Part shown: positions 34,803 through 43,843 of the stretch, in pieces
How the letters are laid out: every line of letters begins with the position of its first letter
Numbering within the stretch: the first letter of the stretch is position 1
Source of the DNA: JBNAGF01 sp049801055
GTDB lineage: Bacteria; Pseudomonadota; Alphaproteobacteria; Rhodobacterales; Rhodobacteraceae
NCBI RefSeq assembly: GCF_049801055.1
Contig: NZ_JBNAGF010000009.1
Span: forward strand, 1 to 64,000
Reading direction: 5' to 3'
DNA: 64,000 nt
Position numbers and translations under genes: made by a program
Notes under the pieces: generated by a model
Told to the model about the DNA's origin: nothing
Seen by the model: only the letters and a program-made list of their open reading frames with translations
The model's database searches: none

Positions 34803-34835
34803 AAACCGGCGCCGATTGAACGGCGCCGGTTTTTT
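34803..34835 (+). terminator. Rho-independent terminator after fasciclin gene
   Basis: Eleven-base stem AAACCGGCGCC/GGCGCCGGTTT with an 8-base loop and T run. Confidence 0.9.
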
Positions 34836-34891
34836 GGTGTATTTGAGGCTAAATTTTTGTTGGTCGGGTCGTTGGCTTAACGCACTTAAAA

Positions 34892-34919
34892 AAGCCACCG
34901 CCCTATGGGACGGTGGCTT
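34892..34919 (-). terminator. Terminator for the minus-strand SDR-DUF1365 unit
   Basis: Stem AAGCCACCG/CGGTGGCTT, 10-base loop; on the minus strand a T run follows. 50 bp after the SDR stop. Confidence 0.85.
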
Positions 34920-34968
34920 GGCAGAGGAAACTACTTTGGATCGTGTGATGCCGATGCCGCCGTCCTCT

Positions 34969-35694
34969 TCAGGCGCCGCGGTAAACGATCCAGTCTGGCA
35001 GCAGACCGTACAGTTTCAGCACCCACGAGAACGGAGCAGGGAAATCCGTTCTGAAGCGGCGTGACCGCATCGCTTTCAACACCCGCTCTGACGCTTCTTC
35101 GGGTTGCATCAGCATTGGCATCCTGAACCCGTTTTTGTTGGTCAGACGCGTCTTGATAAATCCGGGGTTCACAAGCCGCACAACGACACCAGACCCTTTG
35201 AGATCGTGGCGCATGGTTTCCGCAAGACTGATCAATGCAGATTTGCTGGCACCATAGCCAATGGCTGCAGGCAAGCCCCGATATCCTGCGAGAGATCCAA
35301 TCAGGGTTATGTCCCCTGAGCCCTGGCGGATAAACCGTGGCACCATCTCTCCGAGGATGCGCAGGGCTCCGGTAAAATTCACATCGGCCATAGACAGAAC
35401 GGCATTGGTGTCCCAGTCGGTGGCTTTCGTTGGGTCATAGGCGCCAGCATTGTAGATCAGACCATCAATCGGCCCGATTGAGGCGGCGGCCTTACGCACT
35501 GACTCCTCGTCGCGCACGTCCATCGGAACGGCGCGCGCATCAACCAGCTCGGCGCAGAGGTCGTCCAGCCGTACGGTGTTTCGCGCCGACAGGATCATAC
35601 GGGCGCCCGATCTGCTCAGGTCTTTGGCCAGCTCGCGGCCCAAGCCTTCGCTGGCGCCGATGAGCCAATATGTTTTGCCTTGAAAGTCGGTCAC
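34969..35694 (-). CDS. Short-chain dehydrogenase
   Basis: A 241-residue SDR with WLIGASEGLGRELAKDLSRSGA at the N-terminus (NADP-binding) and YGASKSALISL as the catalytic Tyr-Lys block. A GTG start overlaps the DUF1365 stop (GTGA). It belongs to the conserved set of RpoE-ChrR target genes in Rhodobacterales, where its reaction is unknown; a role in lipid modification with the nearby cfa is inferred. Confidence 0.87.
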   Translation of the reverse strand: MTDFQGKTYWLIGASEGLGRELAKDLSRSGARMILSARNTVRLDDLCAELVDARAVPMDVRDEESVRKAAASIGPIDGLIYNAGAYDPTKATDWDTNAVLSMADVNFTGALRILGEMVPRFIRQGSGDITLIGSLAGYRGLPAAIGYGASKSALISLAETMRHDLKGSGVVVRLVNPGFIKTRLTNKNGFRMPMLMQPEEASERVLKAMRSRRFRTDFPAPFSWVLKLYGLLPDWIVYRGA

Positions 35695-36461
35695 AGCGCT
35701 TTTTCCCTAAAGGTTGGGCTTTCGGAGACTGCCAGCTCTGGCGGGGCTGGTGTTTTCATAAACGGCGCGCGTTTGAGAAACAGGATCGCAGCCTGCCAAT
35801 GGATCAGTGCCAGAACGCGAACGGCGCCGGCCGGGCGGCGCAAAGCGGCCCATAACAGCGAACGGCTGGTGGCGGGCGTCCGCGGGCCGGACAAGGTGGC
35901 GACGACACCTTCGCGACCATTTTGGTAGTTTATCCGGATTTTGACGGCCAGTGCCGTCAGCGAGAACCGGAACTTGTAGATGCCATCAACCTGTTGAAAC
36001 GGCGAGACATGCATCAACTTTGTCGCCGTCAGAGTGTCAGCAGCTGCAATTGGGCGGAAGTCGTCATGGGCACAGAAGTAACAGTGACGATGACCAAAGG
36101 TGTTGTTCACTTCGGCCACAAAGGCACAGGGCGCGTCATCGATCGTCGCAATCCAGAAGCTGACCGGATTGAAATGAAACCACAGGAAAGTAGGCTGTGT
36201 CAGGAGCAGGAGCTTTGCCCGCTGAACCGGGAAGCCGCGCTTGCGCAATTCATCGCGAAACCACTCCACGCCACGACCGTTTCTCCGCGGACCACCGTGT
36301 TCGCGGTCCCATAGGGACCAGAGATTGAACCGATTTCGCGAAATAGGCCACGGCGGCGTGGCCGTCATATCGGTCAGCACGAGATCTACACCGTAGCGAA
36401 AGGCGTTCCCAAGGCGTCCGCGCCGCGCGTGTGTCGTATGAGCTTGGATGTGGTCGATCAT
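35691..36461 (-). CDS. DUF1365 family protein
   Basis: A 256-residue DUF1365 protein with the family's start (HARRGRLGNAFRYGV) and LTQPTFLWFHFNPVSFWIATID core. DUF1365 genes usually sit beside an FAD amine oxidase and cyclopropane synthase, as here across the divergent promoter. The promoter's expected start is at about the ATG, so the message may be leaderless. Biochemical role not known; implicated in unusual fatty-acid modification. Confidence 0.9.
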   Translation of the reverse strand: MIDHIQAHTTHARRGRLGNAFRYGVDLVLTDMTATPPWPISRNRFNLWSLWDREHGGPRRNGRGVEWFRDELRKRGFPVQRAKLLLLTQPTFLWFHFNPVSFWIATIDDAPCAFVAEVNNTFGHRHCYFCAHDDFRPIAAADTLTATKLMHVSPFQQVDGIYKFRFSLTALAVKIRINYQNGREGVVATLSGPRTPATSRSLLWAALRRPAGAVRVLALIHWQAAILFLKRAPFMKTPAPPELAVSESPTFREKAL

Positions 36462-36467
36462 GTAATG

Positions 36468-36495
36468 TTTACGGCACTGCGCCTTGTCCGGATCA
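36468..36495 (-). promoter_or_regulatory. RpoE-type promoter for DUF1365-SDR
   Basis: On the minus strand TGATCC (36495-36490), 16 bases, CGTAAA (36473-36468). Transcription should start about at the DUF1365 ATG (36461). Confidence 0.7.
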
Positions 36496-36523
36496 CTCAG
36501 CTAGAAGGAATTCCAAATTTAAA

Positions 36524-36551
36524 TGATCCAACCCAACAGGCACCGCGTATC
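36524..36551 (+). promoter_or_regulatory. RpoE-type promoter for the amine oxidase-cfa operon
   Basis: TGATCC (36524-36529), 16 bases, CGTATC (36546-36551). Back to back with the DUF1365 promoter, 28 bp apart. Confidence 0.75.
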
Positions 36552-36582
36552 TTCTTCAAAAGGCAAGTATAAAGAGGTTTTC

Positions 36583-37926
36583 ATGCTGGATCAGTCACAT
36601 GGCCCCCGAAAAAGAATAGCAATTGTTGGCGGGGGCATCTCCGGGCTGTCTGCAGCGTATTATTTGTCCGCCAGCCATGACGTAACTCTGTTCGAGGCAG
36701 AGAACCGTATTGGCGGGCATGCGCGAACGGTTATCGCCGGCAAGAATGGCGATCAGCCGGTGGATACTGGCTTTATCGTGTTCAACTATGCCACTTATCC
36801 GCATCTGACTCGCCTGTTTCGGGATCTTGGCGTTCCAGTGATCAAGAGCGAAATGAGTTTCGGCGCGAGTATCGATAACGGTGCTCTGGAATACGGTCTG
36901 AACAACGTAAGGGCGATTACAGCTCAAAAGCGGAACCTGGTCCGCCCACAATACTACAAGATGATCGCTGACATCCTTCGGTTTGGGAAGCATGCCGAGA
37001 ATGCGGCCAAGAACGATGACAAGACGATCGGAGAGCTGGTCGATGAGTTGCGGCTCGGGTCGTGGTTTCGCAACAACTATCTGATGCCGATGTGTGGGGC
37101 GATCTGGTCTACCCCGGTTGATGATGTGAGCGATTTTCCAGCCCGGTCGCTGGTCCAGTTCTTTCGAAACCATGCCCTTTTGGCAGGGATGAAGGAACAT
37201 CAGTGGTGGACGGTTAAAGGCGGCAGCATCGAATATGTGCGACGCCTCGAAGCGGCGTTAACGGGGCGCGGGTGTTCGATCCGCAAGGCCACTCCGATCG
37301 CATCCATAAACCGTACAACGGAGTCTGTTTCAGTCAGGGATTTTCAGGGCAAGGAAGACCTATTCGACGAGATCATCCTCGCCTGTCATTCGGACCAGGC
37401 GTTGAAGATCCTCGGAGTAAACGCCACGCAAGAGGAGGCCGAGGCGCTTGGTAGCATCAGGTATCAGCCAAACACTGCCGTTCTTCATTGTGACACCAAT
37501 CAGATGCCGCGGCGGCGCGACTGCTGGTCAAGCTGGGCCTATCGATCCCAGAACGGGGCCATCGGTGTGACTTACTGGATGAACAAGTTGCAGAACATCC
37601 CGCAGGACGATCCTCTTTTTGTCACTCTGAATCCTTCGTCGGAGATCCCCGACCATAAGGTCTATGACCGCGTCGAATTCGACCATCCCGTGTTTGATCG
37701 TGCAGCGCTGAAAGCGCAGTCGCAAGTTCGTGCGATGCAGGGAAGAAACAACACATGGTTCGCCGGAGCCTACAATCGGCACGGTTTTCACGAAGACGGG
37801 ATCGCCAGCGCCATGCGGATTGTTCGCATGATGAACCAGCCAACTCAGATCAATGGAGCACGAGATGCGTTTGACGAACCGAGCCCTGAAATCGGAATTC
37901 CTGTCGACCTGCGCGCAACTGCGTGA
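36583..37926 (+). CDS. FAD-dependent amine-oxidase-like protein
   Basis: A 447-residue flavoprotein with the dinucleotide motif IAIVGGGISGLSAAYYL and ENRIGGHARTV. It belongs to the NAD/FAD-binding group seen next to DUF1365 and cfa genes. AAAGAGG precedes ATG 36583; the upstream in-frame ATG at 36523 overlaps the promoter -35 element and cannot be used by this transcript. It may oxidise or desaturate a membrane lipid acyl chain, which is inference from neighbours. Confidence 0.88.
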   Translation: MLDQSHGPRKRIAIVGGGISGLSAAYYLSASHDVTLFEAENRIGGHARTVIAGKNGDQPVDTGFIVFNYATYPHLTRLFRDLGVPVIKSEMSFGASIDNGALEYGLNNVRAITAQKRNLVRPQYYKMIADILRFGKHAENAAKNDDKTIGELVDELRLGSWFRNNYLMPMCGAIWSTPVDDVSDFPARSLVQFFRNHALLAGMKEHQWWTVKGGSIEYVRRLEAALTGRGCSIRKATPIASINRTTESVSVRDFQGKEDLFDEIILACHSDQALKILGVNATQEEAEALGSIRYQPNTAVLHCDTNQMPRRRDCWSSWAYRSQNGAIGVTYWMNKLQNIPQDDPLFVTLNPSSEIPDHKVYDRVEFDHPVFDRAALKAQSQVRAMQGRNNTWFAGAYNRHGFHEDGIASAMRIVRMMNQPTQINGARDAFDEPSPEIGIPVDLRATA

Positions 37927-39022
37927 AGGTCAATTGACCCTGCGAACACCCGAGGGTGAGCGCTATAGCTTTGGGTCAAGCGGCCCCGAGGCCGAGCTCG
38001 TGATCCGCGATTGGTCGGCAATATCGGCTATGGCGGCGCACGGGCAAGTCGGTCTGGGTGAGGCCTATGTGCAGGGGTTGTGGGACACGCCGTCGGTCGA
38101 AGGTCTGATGACCTTGGCGATGCGCAATCGCGAACATTTCAGTGCATACGATCAGGCCAGCCCGATGAGCCGGGCCAAGTTCCGGCTGGTTGATACGATG
38201 CTGCGGGCAAACTCTCGCAAAGGATCGCGCAAGAATATCCGAGCCCATTATGATGTTGGCAACGAGTTCTACCAGTTGTGGCTGGATGATGGCATGACCT
38301 ATTCTTCGGGTCTGTTTGACTCCGGATGCAATGATCTTGCGCAAGCACAGAGCCAAAAAAATGCTCGCGCTCTGTCGCGTCTCGGTGACGGTGAGCAGGT
38401 GCTGGAAGTTGGCTGCGGCTGGGGCGGATTTGCGGAACATGCCGCGCAAGAGGGCCGGGACGTGACCGGTGTAACCATCTCGCGAAACCAGCACAGCTAT
38501 GCGGAATGCCGCTTGGACGGCGCGGCCGATATCCAGCTGCGCGACTATCGCGATATTCAAGGCAAGTATGACAACATCGTGTCTATCGAAATGGTCGAAG
38601 CGGTCGGAGAGCGTTATTGGCCCGGTTTCTTTTCGACGCTGAAACAGAGCCTCGCCGATGGCGGAAAGATAATGTTGCAGGCGATTACGGTGAAAGACGG
38701 GTTTTTTGAAACCTACAGGACTTCATCGGACTACATCCGGCAATACGTTTTTCCGGGCGGAATGCTCTTGTCGGACAAGGTCATCGAAGATCAAGCGGCG
38801 CAGGCCGGGCTGAAGGTGAGGGACAATTTCGCCTTTGGGCAGGACTATGCCCGAACCTGCCGGATCTGGTCCTCACGGCTGGCAGATCAAAAACACCGCG
38901 TTCGCGAGCTTGGGTTTGGCGAAGCCTTTTATCGCAACTGGCACTATTATCTCGAGATCTGTGCCGCCTCGTTTGCCATAGGACATACCAATGTCGTGCA
39001 GGTGGAGCTGGCCCATGCGTAA
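37865..39022 (+). CDS. cfa: Cyclopropane-fatty-acyl-phospholipid synthase family methyltransferase
   Basis: A 385-residue SAM-dependent methyltransferase of the CFA family: NIRAHYDVGNEFYQLWLDDGMTYSSG, the SAM motif VLEVGCGWGGFAEHAA and the SIEMVEAVGERYW block. It methylates unsaturated acyl chains of phospholipids. GGAG precedes ATG 37865, which lies 62 bp inside the upstream gene. In R. sphaeroides CfaA belongs to the RpoE-driven answer to singlet oxygen and makes furan fatty acid precursors. Confidence 0.93.
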   Translation: MRLTNRALKSEFLSTCAQLREGQLTLRTPEGERYSFGSSGPEAELVIRDWSAISAMAAHGQVGLGEAYVQGLWDTPSVEGLMTLAMRNREHFSAYDQASPMSRAKFRLVDTMLRANSRKGSRKNIRAHYDVGNEFYQLWLDDGMTYSSGLFDSGCNDLAQAQSQKNARALSRLGDGEQVLEVGCGWGGFAEHAAQEGRDVTGVTISRNQHSYAECRLDGAADIQLRDYRDIQGKYDNIVSIEMVEAVGERYWPGFFSTLKQSLADGGKIMLQAITVKDGFFETYRTSSDYIRQYVFPGGMLLSDKVIEDQAAQAGLKVRDNFAFGQDYARTCRIWSSRLADQKHRVRELGFGEAFYRNWHYYLEICAASFAIGHTNVVQVELAHA

Positions 39023-39509
39023 TCTCGTTTTTGCCCTCACTGTTCTGCTCAGCCCGGCGCCTGCTCTGGCTTCGGCGATTGAGACTGCGATTTCCGACGC
39101 CGAGCTGCGCGGCAAGGCCGTCTTTCGGTTTGTCGGTCTTCCGATCTACGAAGCGCGTCTGTTCACACCGAGTGGGGCGCCTTTGGACTGGTCGAGCGAC
39201 TTTGGGCTCGAGCTGAACTATCTGCGCAACCTGTCGGGCGAAGATCTGGTCGACAATACGATGAGCGAGCTTGAACGTATCGGCACACCCATGCCGGTTC
39301 AGGATCAGTTCGCACGCTGTTTCAAGGATGTGCGCAAAGGCGATCGCTACCTTGCTGTCACGCGCGGACAGAACAAGATCGGTTTCTGGCGCAATGGCAG
39401 TCCTGTCTGTACCGTCAGCCATCCGCGGATCAGCCAGCGATTCATGGCTATCTTTCTTGGTGACAATACGCGTTCGGGCGCCTTCACCCGCAAGCTGAAG
39501 GGCGAGTGA
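39015..39509 (+). CDS. Chalcone isomerase-like periplasmic protein
   Basis: A 164-residue protein with a signal peptide to about residue 20 (ALA) and a chalcone-isomerase-like fold region (GKAVFRFVGLPIYEARLF, LELNYLRNLSGEDLVDNTMSE). Bacterial members are not known to act on flavonoids; fatty-acid binding is suggested for the fold. The ATG overlaps the cfa stop by 8 bp. Confidence 0.85.
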   Translation: MRNLVFALTVLLSPAPALASAIETAISDAELRGKAVFRFVGLPIYEARLFTPSGAPLDWSSDFGLELNYLRNLSGEDLVDNTMSELERIGTPMPVQDQFARCFKDVRKGDRYLAVTRGQNKIGFWRNGSPVCTVSHPRISQRFMAIFLGDNTRSGAFTRKLKGE

Positions 39510-40735
39510 TGCTCTACCCCCGGGTCAGCCTTTACGCGTTGATGCTGGCTGCGGCCGGGATTCCGCTCTATATCCACCTGCCGCGTTTCGCATCGGTGAA
39601 TCTCGGGATCGGGTTGGGTGTTGTCGGAACAATCCTCTTATTGATCCGCGTTGTCGATTTGGTCCAAGATCCCCTGATCGGGTGGGCTATTGACCGATTT
39701 CCCGGCGCGCAGACCCTGTTTGCGATGATGGCGGCTGGTGGGCTGGCGATCGGATTCCCATTGTTGTTCTCTCTCGATCCCGGCCCGAATGTGGCGTTTC
39801 AGCTCATGTTGGTGCTGATCCTGCTGTTCTCGGCCTACAGCCTTGGCATGATCCTTCTTTACGGGCGAAGTGCGACGCTCGCCCTTAGCCCCCGTCCACG
39901 CGATCTGATGACCCTCGCTGCTTACCGCGAGGTGGGCATGCTGGCTGGCGTGGTCATAGCGGCCCTGATGCCCACCATCTTTGCCGCAGCTGGTGCAGAC
40001 AACGGTGGATACCGCACCTTTGGTCTGTTTCTTGGAGTGGTTGCGATGGCCACCGCGTTGATCACCCGGCCAATCTGGCAGCGCACACCGGTTCTTGGAG
40101 ACGGCATTTCGATTTCGGGGATGGTTCAGGCCGGCGCTTTGCGATTGCTGTTTCTGGCACTGATCAACAGCCTTCCGGTCGCCATCACCTCAACGTTGTT
40201 CCTGTTCTTTGTCGAAGACCGGCTTCAACTTGCCGGGATGGCGGGGCCGCTGCTGATCCTGTTCTTTCTGAGTGCGGGTTTGAGCGTGCCGGTCTGGACC
40301 CGGTTGAGCTATCGGATCGGGCCTAGGGAAACGCTGCTGATTGCCATGCCGCTGTCCATTATCGGCTTTGTCGGGGCCGCATTTCTTGCGCCAGGGAATC
40401 CCGGGGGGTTTGCCGCGATCTGCATTGCATCCGGAATCGCGCTTGGGGCCGACATGGTGTTGTTGCCAGCGATGTTCTCGGTTGCACTGACGGGGGCAGG
40501 GCTCAATGCTTCTGCCGCCTTTGGGCTCTGGTCATTTGCCGGCAAGATGGGCCTCGCCCTTGCCGCGTTTCTTGTGCTGCCTGTTCTTGAACTCAATGGC
40601 TTCGTGCCTGGTCAGGCCAACAGCGCCCGGGCGCTTGGAGCGCTCAACCTCGCCTATGCCGCAATCCCCTGCATCCTGAAACTTATTGCCTTGGGCTTTG
40701 TGCTCTCACTCGCCCCAGAGGAAAGAACCCAATGA
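39509..40735 (+). CDS. MFS transporter
   Basis: A 408-residue major facilitator protein with 12 predicted helices and a loop motif DPLIGWAIDRFPGAQ similar to the GPH/MelB sugar-cation symporter group. TGATG couples it to the chalcone-isomerase-like gene. Within this RpoE-linked operon it might move a lipid head group or lysolipid across the membrane; no direct evidence for the substrate. Confidence 0.87.
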   Translation: MLYPRVSLYALMLAAAGIPLYIHLPRFASVNLGIGLGVVGTILLLIRVVDLVQDPLIGWAIDRFPGAQTLFAMMAAGGLAIGFPLLFSLDPGPNVAFQLMLVLILLFSAYSLGMILLYGRSATLALSPRPRDLMTLAAYREVGMLAGVVIAALMPTIFAAAGADNGGYRTFGLFLGVVAMATALITRPIWQRTPVLGDGISISGMVQAGALRLLFLALINSLPVAITSTLFLFFVEDRLQLAGMAGPLLILFFLSAGLSVPVWTRLSYRIGPRETLLIAMPLSIIGFVGAAFLAPGNPGGFAAICIASGIALGADMVLLPAMFSVALTGAGLNASAAFGLWSFAGKMGLALAAFLVLPVLELNGFVPGQANSARALGALNLAYAAIPCILKLIALGFVLSLAPEERTQ

Positions 40736-41292
40736 AAATCGTGACCGCAATTCTGTTTGTTGTTCTTCTGCTTGTTCTGACGAAGAATTTGTTTCTGAGC
40801 TTTCGGTCGCAGTCCCCGGAGACTTATGCCGGCACGGGACCAGCCTTTGATCTGCGAAAGCACCTGTCGGGCCAGATATTGTCCGAGGGTTTGATCTTTG
40901 GCCCGGTCGGAAAGATGACCAACAGTTTCGTGGCTGAAATGGTGGGTGAATGGGATGGAGACAGCGGCACGCTGAGCGAGCATTTCACCTATTCAAATGG
41001 CGCTGTTCAGAACCGAAAATGGTTCCTCAAGATCGGACCGGGCAACACGTTTACAGCAACTGCCGATGACATCGTCGGAGAGGCACAAGGTGTAGTTTCG
41101 GGATCCACGGCAAAGCTTAGCTATCGGATCATCCTGTCCGAAGACGCTGGCGGGTACGTTCTGGATGTCACCGACTGGATGTATCTGACGTCGAACGGGA
41201 CCATCATGAACAAGTCTGAAATGCGCAAGTTCGGGATCAAGGTCGCGGAACTGGTGGCCACGATGAGACCGGACCCTGCGACACAACCCTGA
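40732..41292 (+). CDS. DUF3833 family protein
   Basis: A 186-residue protein with one N-terminal membrane anchor (TAILFVVLLLVLTKNLFL) and a DUF3833 domain (GEWDGDSGTLSEHFTYSNG, MNKSEMRKFGIKVAE). ATGA overlap with the MFS gene. DUF3833 proteins are unstudied and recur at the end of this operon type. It is a paralogue of the next gene. Confidence 0.83.
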   Translation: MKIVTAILFVVLLLVLTKNLFLSFRSQSPETYAGTGPAFDLRKHLSGQILSEGLIFGPVGKMTNSFVAEMVGEWDGDSGTLSEHFTYSNGAVQNRKWFLKIGPGNTFTATADDIVGEAQGVVSGSTAKLSYRIILSEDAGGYVLDVTDWMYLTSNGTIMNKSEMRKFGIKVAELVATMRPDPATQP

Positions 41293-41345
41293 CGAAGCTC
41301 GGTTCGTTCGGAAAGCGGCTGGTCCTGGCAAGGGGAAGAGAAACC

Positions 41346-41870
41346 ATGAAACAACTTTTCGCCATCTTGGCTCTGAGCCTACTTGCAGCCTGTGCGGGCA
41401 AGCCGGATCTGAACGATCGTGTCCTGTCTGGCCGGGAGCTGAACCTCGAGGAATTCTTCGAAGGCAAGTCGGTTGCTTATGGTCAATTTCAGGATGTGTT
41501 CGGAACCGTTCAACGACGATTCACCGTCGAAGTTGAAGGGACGTTTGATGGCCGAAATCTGAAGCTGATCGAGGATTTCACCTATGATGATGGTGCGACC
41601 GAGCAACGGATCTGGGTGCTTGAAAAGACTGGTGAGCAGACATGGTCCGGCTCCGCCGAAGGCGTGATTGGCACCGCGTCCGGGCAAGAACAGGGCGACA
41701 TGTTCAACTGGAAATACCGCATCGATCTGCCGATCAAGGAAGGCACGATGCGGGTATCATTCGATGACTGGATGTGGCTTCTGGAGGACGGAAGATTGCT
41801 CAACCGGGCCTATGTGTCCCGGTTTGGTGTCCGAATTGGCGAGGCGATTATCTATTTCGAGAAGAGGTAG
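41346..41870 (+). CDS. DUF3833 family lipoprotein
   Basis: A 174-residue lipoprotein: lipobox LLAAC with Cys at residue 17, then a DUF3833 domain (EGTFDGRNLKLIEDFTYDDG, LLNRAYVSRFGVRIGEAI). GGGGAAGAGAAACC precedes the ATG. It probably faces the periplasm at the outer membrane. Last gene of the operon; a paralogue of the upstream gene. Confidence 0.87.
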   Translation: MKQLFAILALSLLAACAGKPDLNDRVLSGRELNLEEFFEGKSVAYGQFQDVFGTVQRRFTVEVEGTFDGRNLKLIEDFTYDDGATEQRIWVLEKTGEQTWSGSAEGVIGTASGQEQGDMFNWKYRIDLPIKEGTMRVSFDDWMWLLEDGRLLNRAYVSRFGVRIGEAIIYFEKR

Positions 41871-42177
41871 AGCGGTCTCGAACCGCCCCTGTGCCAAAAT
41901 CTCTTGCTGATAAGGAATTCGCCGACTAGTTCGGCCTTGTTCGCCGGTTAACAAGGCAAACTCAAAATCCTTTGGCATGTGGATTTGACAACAAATGGCG
42001 TTGGAGATCTGAAAGGACCATCAGCGCCGGTCTTACTTGGTTTGTATCAGATTCAACCTGTGCCTACCCGGCCAGCCCGGTGGTTGGTCAGTGTGAATGC
42101 CAGTTCCCGCCAATAATCGTTTTACAGACAAAAACGAGACAGCAATACTTGCGGCGAAAATAGCCGGAAGGAAACCC
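41871..42177. other. Gene-free region before pobA
   Basis: A 307-bp stretch with no credible ORF. It holds a GCCTTGTT/AACAAGGC hairpin (41934-41957) without a T tract, perhaps a Rho-type end for the DUF3833 operon, and a TCGTTTT/AAAACGA inverted repeat (42117-42137) 40 bp before pobA that could be an operator. No adjacent pobR or pcaQ gene is present. Confidence 0.5.
42117..42137. promoter_or_regulatory. Possible pobA operator dyad
   Basis: TCGTTTT-N7-AAAACGA, a perfect inverted repeat upstream of pobA. Confidence 0.35.
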
Positions 42178-43347
42178 ATGCGAACCCAAGTTGCCATTAT
42201 CGGAGGTGGTCCGTCCGGTCTTCTTCTGAGCCAATTGCTTCATCGCAAGGGTATCGACACTGTCGTGCTTGAAAGAAAGACACGGGACTATGTTCTGGGT
42301 CGAATTCGTGCAGGGGTGCTTGAAACGGGGTTCGTTGACCTGATGCGCGAAGCCGGTGTGGCCGAACGAATGGATGCAGAATGTATCATCCATGACGGCA
42401 CGGTGATCGCCTTTGGTGAGAAACAGTTTCGCATCGACTTTCGGGAAGCGACGGGCGAGAGCGTCGTGATCTATGGCCAGACCGAACTGACGCGCGATCT
42501 CTATGATGCGCGCGAGGCGGTGGGTGGGAAGATCGTGTTCAATGTCGAAGATGTGGTCATCCACGGTGCCGACACCGACGCGCCGCATCTGACCTATTCG
42601 GTCGACGGGGCCGAGAAACGGATCGACTGTGAATTCGTTGCCGGCTGCGATGGGTTCCACGGCGTCAGCCGTCAGACAATTCCGCTGAATGTCCGGCGGG
42701 AGTACGAGAAGGTTTATCCGTTCGGATGGCTCGGCCTGTTGTCTGATACGCCGCCGGTCCATGAAGAGCTGATCTATTCGAATTCCGAGCGTGGCTTTGC
42801 GTTGTGTTCACAGCGAAGCTGGACCCGCAGCCGGTATTACATTCAGTGTTCGCTTTCAGATCACGTCGAGGATTGGACCGATCAGATGTTCTGGAACGAG
42901 CTCAGGCGTCGGCTGCCACAAGACGTGGCCGAACGTCTGGTGACGGGCAAGTCCATCGAGAAGTCCATTGCGCCCTTGCGGTCTTTCGTGACCGAACCGA
43001 TGCGTTGGGGCCGGCTTTTTCTTTGCGGTGATGCGGCACATATCGTGCCACCGACCGGAGCCAAGGGTTTGAATACCGCCGCCAGCGATATCCATTATCT
43101 CTATCACGGGTTGCTGCAATACTACGAGGAAGGCGACAGTGAAGGGATCGATCGATACTCGGAGAAAGCGCTGGCCCGGATCTGGAAGGCCGAAAGGTTC
43201 AGCTGGTCTACTACGAATTTGCTGCACCGTTTTCCAGATCAGAACGGCTTCGACCTCAAGATGCAGAAAGCGGATATCGACTTTCTGCGCGAGAACCGCG
43301 AAGCTCAGTCGGTCTTTGCACAGAACTATGTCGGGCTGCCGTTCTAA
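42178..43347 (+). CDS. pobA: 4-hydroxybenzoate 3-monooxygenase
   Basis: A 389-residue class A flavin monooxygenase of exactly the PobA length. FAD motif IGGGPSGLLLSQLL at the start, RIRAGVLETG near residue 44, and GDAAHIVPPTGAKGLNTAASD near 285. It turns 4-hydroxybenzoate into protocatechuate with NADPH and oxygen. GGAAGGAAACCC precedes the ATG. It supplies the substrate of the downstream pcaHG dioxygenase. Confidence 0.96.
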   Translation: MRTQVAIIGGGPSGLLLSQLLHRKGIDTVVLERKTRDYVLGRIRAGVLETGFVDLMREAGVAERMDAECIIHDGTVIAFGEKQFRIDFREATGESVVIYGQTELTRDLYDAREAVGGKIVFNVEDVVIHGADTDAPHLTYSVDGAEKRIDCEFVAGCDGFHGVSRQTIPLNVRREYEKVYPFGWLGLLSDTPPVHEELIYSNSERGFALCSQRSWTRSRYYIQCSLSDHVEDWTDQMFWNELRRRLPQDVAERLVTGKSIEKSIAPLRSFVTEPMRWGRLFLCGDAAHIVPPTGAKGLNTAASDIHYLYHGLLQYYEEGDSEGIDRYSEKALARIWKAERFSWSTTNLLHRFPDQNGFDLKMQKADIDFLRENREAQSVFAQNYVGLPF

Positions 43348-43420
43348 CCGCGGCTTAGATATTCGGAGCATTGGGATGGGTTGCAATTGCCCCCGTCCGC
43401 AACATCGGGGAGTCAGGTAG

Positions 43421-43807
43421 ATGAGCAACAGTTATCAAGTCGGGATGTCCGTCCGGCGACGTGTCTTGGGAGATGCACATGTCGACCGGGCCGAGGCCGC
43501 CAGAACTGATATTGATGAACCGTTTCAAAAGCTCATTACCGAGGGTGCCTGGGGAACAGTCTGGGCCTCGGATGGCATCAGCGACCGTGAACGCTCGATG
43601 TTGACGCTGGCACTGCTTGCCGCGCTCGGGAATTTCGACGAGATACCAATGCACATCCGGGCCACCGCCCGGACTGGTGCCAGCAAGCAAGACGTGCTGG
43701 AGGCGTTTCAGCATGTGGCAATCTATGCCGGAGTGCCGCGTGCCAATCATGCGCTGAAGCTGGCCAAGCAAACTTATGCTGAGATGGAAAACGACCAATC
43801 TGGGTAA
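43421..43807 (+). CDS. pcaC: 4-carboxymuconolactone decarboxylase
   Basis: A 128-residue CMD-family protein, the stand-alone PcaC size. It starts with a QVGMSVRRRVLGDAHVDRAE block and has LALLAALGNFDEIPMHIRA. It decarboxylates 4-carboxymuconolactone to the beta-ketoadipate enol-lactone. It lies between pobA and pcaH. Note that pcaB, which makes its substrate, is absent from the window. Confidence 0.95.
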   Translation: MSNSYQVGMSVRRRVLGDAHVDRAEAARTDIDEPFQKLITEGAWGTVWASDGISDRERSMLTLALLAALGNFDEIPMHIRATARTGASKQDVLEAFQHVAIYAGVPRANHALKLAKQTYAEMENDQSG

Positions 43808-43843
43808 CGCGCGAACACCCGGCTGAACAAGGAGATCCGCCAA

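Noticed and set aside
36523..36582. Upstream ATG for the amine-oxidase-like gene
   Set aside because: The ATG overlaps the -35 element of the gene's own promoter and lacks a ribosome site; ATG 36583 has AAAGAGG.
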